Assembly: GCA_050031985.1 (NCBI GenBank)
Contig: JBNAIG010000035.1
Location: 186,001-250,000, forward strand
Direction: 5' to 3'
From: SZUA-368 sp028533045
Lineage (GTDB): Bacteria; Spirochaetota; Spirochaetia; DSM-2461
Length of the DNA stretch: 64,000 bases
Positions within the stretch are counted from its first letter, which is position 1, and every line of letters starts with the position of its first letter. Below, in pieces: positions 61,268 through 64,000 of the stretch. Below the pieces are notes generated by a model. That model was not told the origin of the DNA. It searched no databases and was given only the letters and a program-made list of their open reading frames with translations. A program made the position numbers and the translations under genes.

Positions 61268-64000
61268 ATGAAACGATTTAAAAATAGAAGAATAAAAACG
61301 GGCCTCCTCTTTGGGGCGGTCCTTGTAACGGCATTTCTCATAAGCTGCGATATGCTCACCCCGGGACTGGGCGATTCGGTTGACCTGGATGCCCCCGACC
61401 TGAGCATTGATCAGGAAGCAAACTTCTATGTCATGGGAACAACCACCGTAAGCGGAACCGTTACCGATGACACAACGGTTGATACGGTCAGCCTGACCTA
61501 CACCGGGACCGACGGTTCCGACTGGACAGTCTTTGCGACTTTTAGCGATGAATCCTCCTGGTCCGTAGATCTTTCTTCGGGCAGCGGAGCCGATTCGGAC
61601 ATGGCCGAAGGGGAGCAAACCTTTAGCGTTACAGCTCTGGATACCACGGGACGTTCGACAACGGTGGACAAAACCTGCTGGGTGGACAATACCATGCCCA
61701 CCGTACTCATCACCTCCCCCCTCCTCTACTCCAGCATAGACGAATCCCATGATGAGAGCACCACCATAAGCAAATACATCGATCTTAAGGGAGAAGTCTA
61801 TGATGACTTTGACCTTAGCGACGTGGAAGTCGCCCTATTCGACAGCAGTGATAATCAGCTTTACTACTCGGACAGCACAGAAGTAAGTAAAACGGCCAGC
61901 GGCACCACCATATGGTCCGTTCGGTTCTACCTTAAATCGGAAAGCGATGGGGAAACCCTCTCCGACGTTCTCACCGACGGAGAAATTTACACCTACATGG
62001 TTTACGCCGAAGACGAGGCGGGCAATGTGAACGAAGGCTATCTCCACCGGGACGATTTCTATGATATGATAGATGACCTGGACACCTTCCCCTCCATGGA
62101 CGAAATCGGCCTGGCCGACCGGGATACCCCTGAAGAAGGAAGTCTGGTAACCGGCCACGACCAGCTGGAAGAGTACCGCCATTACCCCAATCCGGAGACG
62201 GACCAGTTAAGTCTTGCCGGCTTCACCTACTCCTCCGACGATCAGCCGGAAATCGTCTACCAGAACCTGGACAGCACTGCCGCCGATGCGGCCGATAACG
62301 AACTCTATCAGAAGAGCGACGTAATAGGCTACATCAACCCCGCAGACGGGAGCGATACCACCATCGACGAGGACAGCCTTTCCGTCTCCTTTTACAAAGA
62401 CAGTGAAACCACCCCCTTCCTGACTCTGGAAAATACGGAAGACGACGATTCGGACGGTATTGAAACAGAATCGTCTGACAGCACTGTCACATTTTCCCTC
62501 ACCCTTCAAGATGAGGGAGAGTACTTCGACGCAGGGGAATACAGCCTGATTATGACCGTTCAGGACAGTGAAGAAACCTACGCCCCTTCTGTGGAAGTCC
62601 CCTTTACCATTGTGACCGGCGACTATCCCACCATTGCCATCACAGGGCCCGATGAAAACGAGACCTACGGAGCCAGCAGTTCCTCGGTCGTTCTTACCTT
62701 GGAAGGTGTTATCGACGAATACGCCATAGACGACGTATCGGTGAAAATTGACGACGGCGATTACAGCGATGCCACGGGAAGCGGCACCTCCTGGTCCTGG
62801 GGCCTGACTCAGACTGACTATGACGCCCTGGACGACGGACTCCATACTCTAACTGTCTACTCCCTGGGCGCCATAAAGACCTGGTACTTCCGCAAGGATG
62901 CCACCGCCCCCACCATAGAAATCATCGATCCCCTTTCCGGTACCACACACAACGGTTCGGTAACCATTTACGGGGCCTGCGACGACAACACCAACATGGA
63001 GAGCATTGAAATCTATGTGGGCGATTACGGGGACAGGGAAACGGACGACTGGGAACTGTTGGAAGACAGTACCTACTCCTGGACCTACGAATTGTCCAAC
63101 CTGGAATACTACGCCTCTTCCGACTACGCTACGGAAACCTCGGCGGACAGTAATATCTGGGAACTATACATTTATGTCCGCGCCATCGACGAGGTGGGTA
63201 ATGAAGCGGTGATGGAAGACTATTACCTCTATCTCGACCCGGAAGGGGACCAGCCGGAAATTGTCATTACCAGTCCGGAAGACGATGAGGTAACCGGCGG
63301 AGAAATACAGGTCTACGGCACGGCCAGCGATGACGACGCCCTCTATTCCGTGGAATATCAGCTTGATGTGAACGGCGACGGGGACTACGACGATACGGCA
63401 GCCGCCTATGCCGACGGCAGCGGAACCTACGATGAAACGGCCGTTTACGAAGCGGACGGAACAAGCAGCTGGTCCTTTACGATTAACGAAGACGGAGAAC
63501 TGGCCAGCGACACCGAAGGGGAACAGAATGAAATCAATCTCCGCGTAAGAGCGGTGGATACCAAAGACGGCGTTACGGCCGACAAGGAGAGTTCCTGGAC
63601 CGAAGTCAGTCTTACCATTGATAACACCCTCCCCATAGTGGAAGAGGTGGAAATCGACTTTGACGACAGTACCGACAGCGGCGACGAGGAGAGCTATGAA
63701 AGCGGCATGATCGTGAGCGGCTCCTTCTGGATAGACGCCATCGTGAAGGATGAGAGCGGCATCGATCAGATAGACCGGGTCGACCTGAGCCCCCTTTCCG
63801 GCACGACTCAGATTGACGACGACTCCTCCATAACCTGGGATCTGGCCGACGAAGACGGTTACCTGCGCAAGCAGATCCACATTCCCGTGGATACTATAAA
63901 CGACGGAATCTTTGCCGATACGTCGGGAACCTTTACCATAAACATTAAGGCTACCGACAATACGGACCCCAACCCCTATACCACCTACTACTCAGTCTCA
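61268..64000 (+). CDS. Paralogous Ig-repeat surface lipoprotein, 3' end outside window
   Basis: 911 codons visible; the frame is open to the window edge. Start ATG 61268 behind GGGGAG, 1 bp after the previous stop. Lipobox FLISC, then DMLTPGLGDSVDLDAPDLS and EANFYVMGTTTVSGTVTDD, nearly parallel to the preceding gene. Similarity continues through the HRDDFYDMIDDLDTFPSMDE region, GLADRD, DPLSGTTHNGSVTIYG, the calcium-loop DVNGDGDYDD, and GSFWIDAIVKDESGI. It is a tandem duplicate that has diverged in detail; whether it also ends in a propeller-like region cannot be seen. Confidence 0.88.
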   Translation, partial: MKRFKNRRIKTGLLFGAVLVTAFLISCDMLTPGLGDSVDLDAPDLSIDQEANFYVMGTTTVSGTVTDDTTVDTVSLTYTGTDGSDWTVFATFSDESSWSVDLSSGSGADSDMAEGEQTFSVTALDTTGRSTTVDKTCWVDNTMPTVLITSPLLYSSIDESHDESTTISKYIDLKGEVYDDFDLSDVEVALFDSSDNQLYYSDSTEVSKTASGTTIWSVRFYLKSESDGETLSDVLTDGEIYTYMVYAEDEAGNVNEGYLHRDDFYDMIDDLDTFPSMDEIGLADRDTPEEGSLVTGHDQLEEYRHYPNPETDQLSLAGFTYSSDDQPEIVYQNLDSTAADAADNELYQKSDVIGYINPADGSDTTIDEDSLSVSFYKDSETTPFLTLENTEDDDSDGIETESSDSTVTFSLTLQDEGEYFDAGEYSLIMTVQDSEETYAPSVEVPFTIVTGDYPTIAITGPDENETYGASSSSVVLTLEGVIDEYAIDDVSVKIDDGDYSDATGSGTSWSWGLTQTDYDALDDGLHTLTVYSLGAIKTWYFRKDATAPTIEIIDPLSGTTHNGSVTIYGACDDNTNMESIEIYVGDYGDRETDDWELLEDSTYSWTYELSNLEYYASSDYATETSADSNIWELYIYVRAIDEVGNEAVMEDYYLYLDPEGDQPEIVITSPEDDEVTGGEIQVYGTASDDDALYSVEYQLDVNGDGDYDDTAAAYADGSGTYDETAVYEADGTSSWSFTINEDGELASDTEGEQNEINLRVRAVDTKDGVTADKESSWTEVSLTIDNTLPIVEEVEIDFDDSTDSGDEESYESGMIVSGSFWIDAIVKDESGIDQIDRVDLSPLSGTTQIDDDSSITWDLADEDGYLRKQIHIPVDTINDGIFADTSGTFTINIKATDNTDPNPYTTYYSVS

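Noticed and set aside
58852..61407. Long open frames (361 and 461 codons) on the minus strand
   Set aside because: They lie antisense to the Ig-repeat lipoprotein gene, have no ribosome sites or recognisable domains, and arise from the biased codons of the real gene.
1..64000. CRISPR arrays, insertion sequences, prophage or integrase genes
   Set aside because: Looked for evenly spaced repeats, transposase motifs and att-like repeats beside the tRNA; none seen.

Overview
The window reads as chromosome of a free-living, carbohydrate-using spirochaete. The evidence is a periplasmic-flagellum sheath protein gene (flaA) next to a cheA-cheW-cheX-cheY operon in the order known from spirochaetes, a CheW fused to a CheR-like domain, a CheA with an enlarged dimerisation domain, a degenerate radical-SAM/SPASM protein of a spirochaete type, and very large Ig-repeat surface proteins. 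A family 9 cellulase lipoprotein with its own LacI-type regulator suggests growth on plant polymers or oligosaccharides. No phage, insertion sequence or CRISPR array is visible. The only patch that looks laterally acquired is an RHS tail with a companion gene at 17.5-18.8 kb.

Region by region. 0-1.3 kb: signal peptidase I (cut by the window edge), smpB, tRNA-Val(GAC) and a terminator shared with the converging cheY. 1.3-14.1 kb: a long leftward block holding, in transcription order, a six-gene set (spiro-SPASM protein, glycosyltransferase-like protein, SpsF-type cytidylyltransferase, SpsG/methyltransferase fusion, ATP-grasp ligase, GerMN membrane protein), then flaA with its own promoter and terminator, then cheA, cheW-cheR-like, cheX and cheY. 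The first five genes overlap or nearly touch, and look like a nucleotide-sugar or glycan pathway, possibly for flagellar or surface decoration. 14.2-17.4 kb: cvfB, srkA and a strongly expressed-looking iron alcohol dehydrogenase. 17.5-21.7 kb: a leftward unit with a T-box leader, thrS without a TGS domain, a membrane protein, the RHS tail and a secreted leucine-rich protein that could be its immunity partner.

22.0-26.6 kb: a compact pantothenate/CoA operon (PanG-like reductase, panB, panC, coaBC, coaX, panD). 26.6-30.2 kb: LacI-type regulator and GH9 cellulase, with a palindromic operator over the cellulase promoter. 30.4-36.6 kb: two large membrane GGDEF-EAL proteins facing each other. 36.7-40.9 kb: an HD phosphohydrolase, a secreted double NTF2-like protein, a voltage-sensor-like membrane protein with a HAMP-like tail, and a helical hypothetical protein. 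41.0-49.2 kb: a 1524-residue outer-membrane-type protein, then FHA-GGDEF, response regulator, histidine kinase and a small beta-barrel protein. 49.2-64.0 kb: three giant surface genes, namely an Ig-repeat protein ending in a predicted beta-barrel and two tandem paralogous Ig-repeat lipoproteins, the second cut by the window end.

Themes that cut across genes: several first genes (smpB, lacI-type, GGDEF-EAL, OMP, FHA-GGDEF) have a promoter -10 element only 5-10 nt before the start codon and no Shine-Dalgarno, suggesting leaderless mRNAs. Four convergent gene pairs overlap or lie within 13 bp with no terminator between them. All functional calls rest on reading motifs by eye; no database search was possible.
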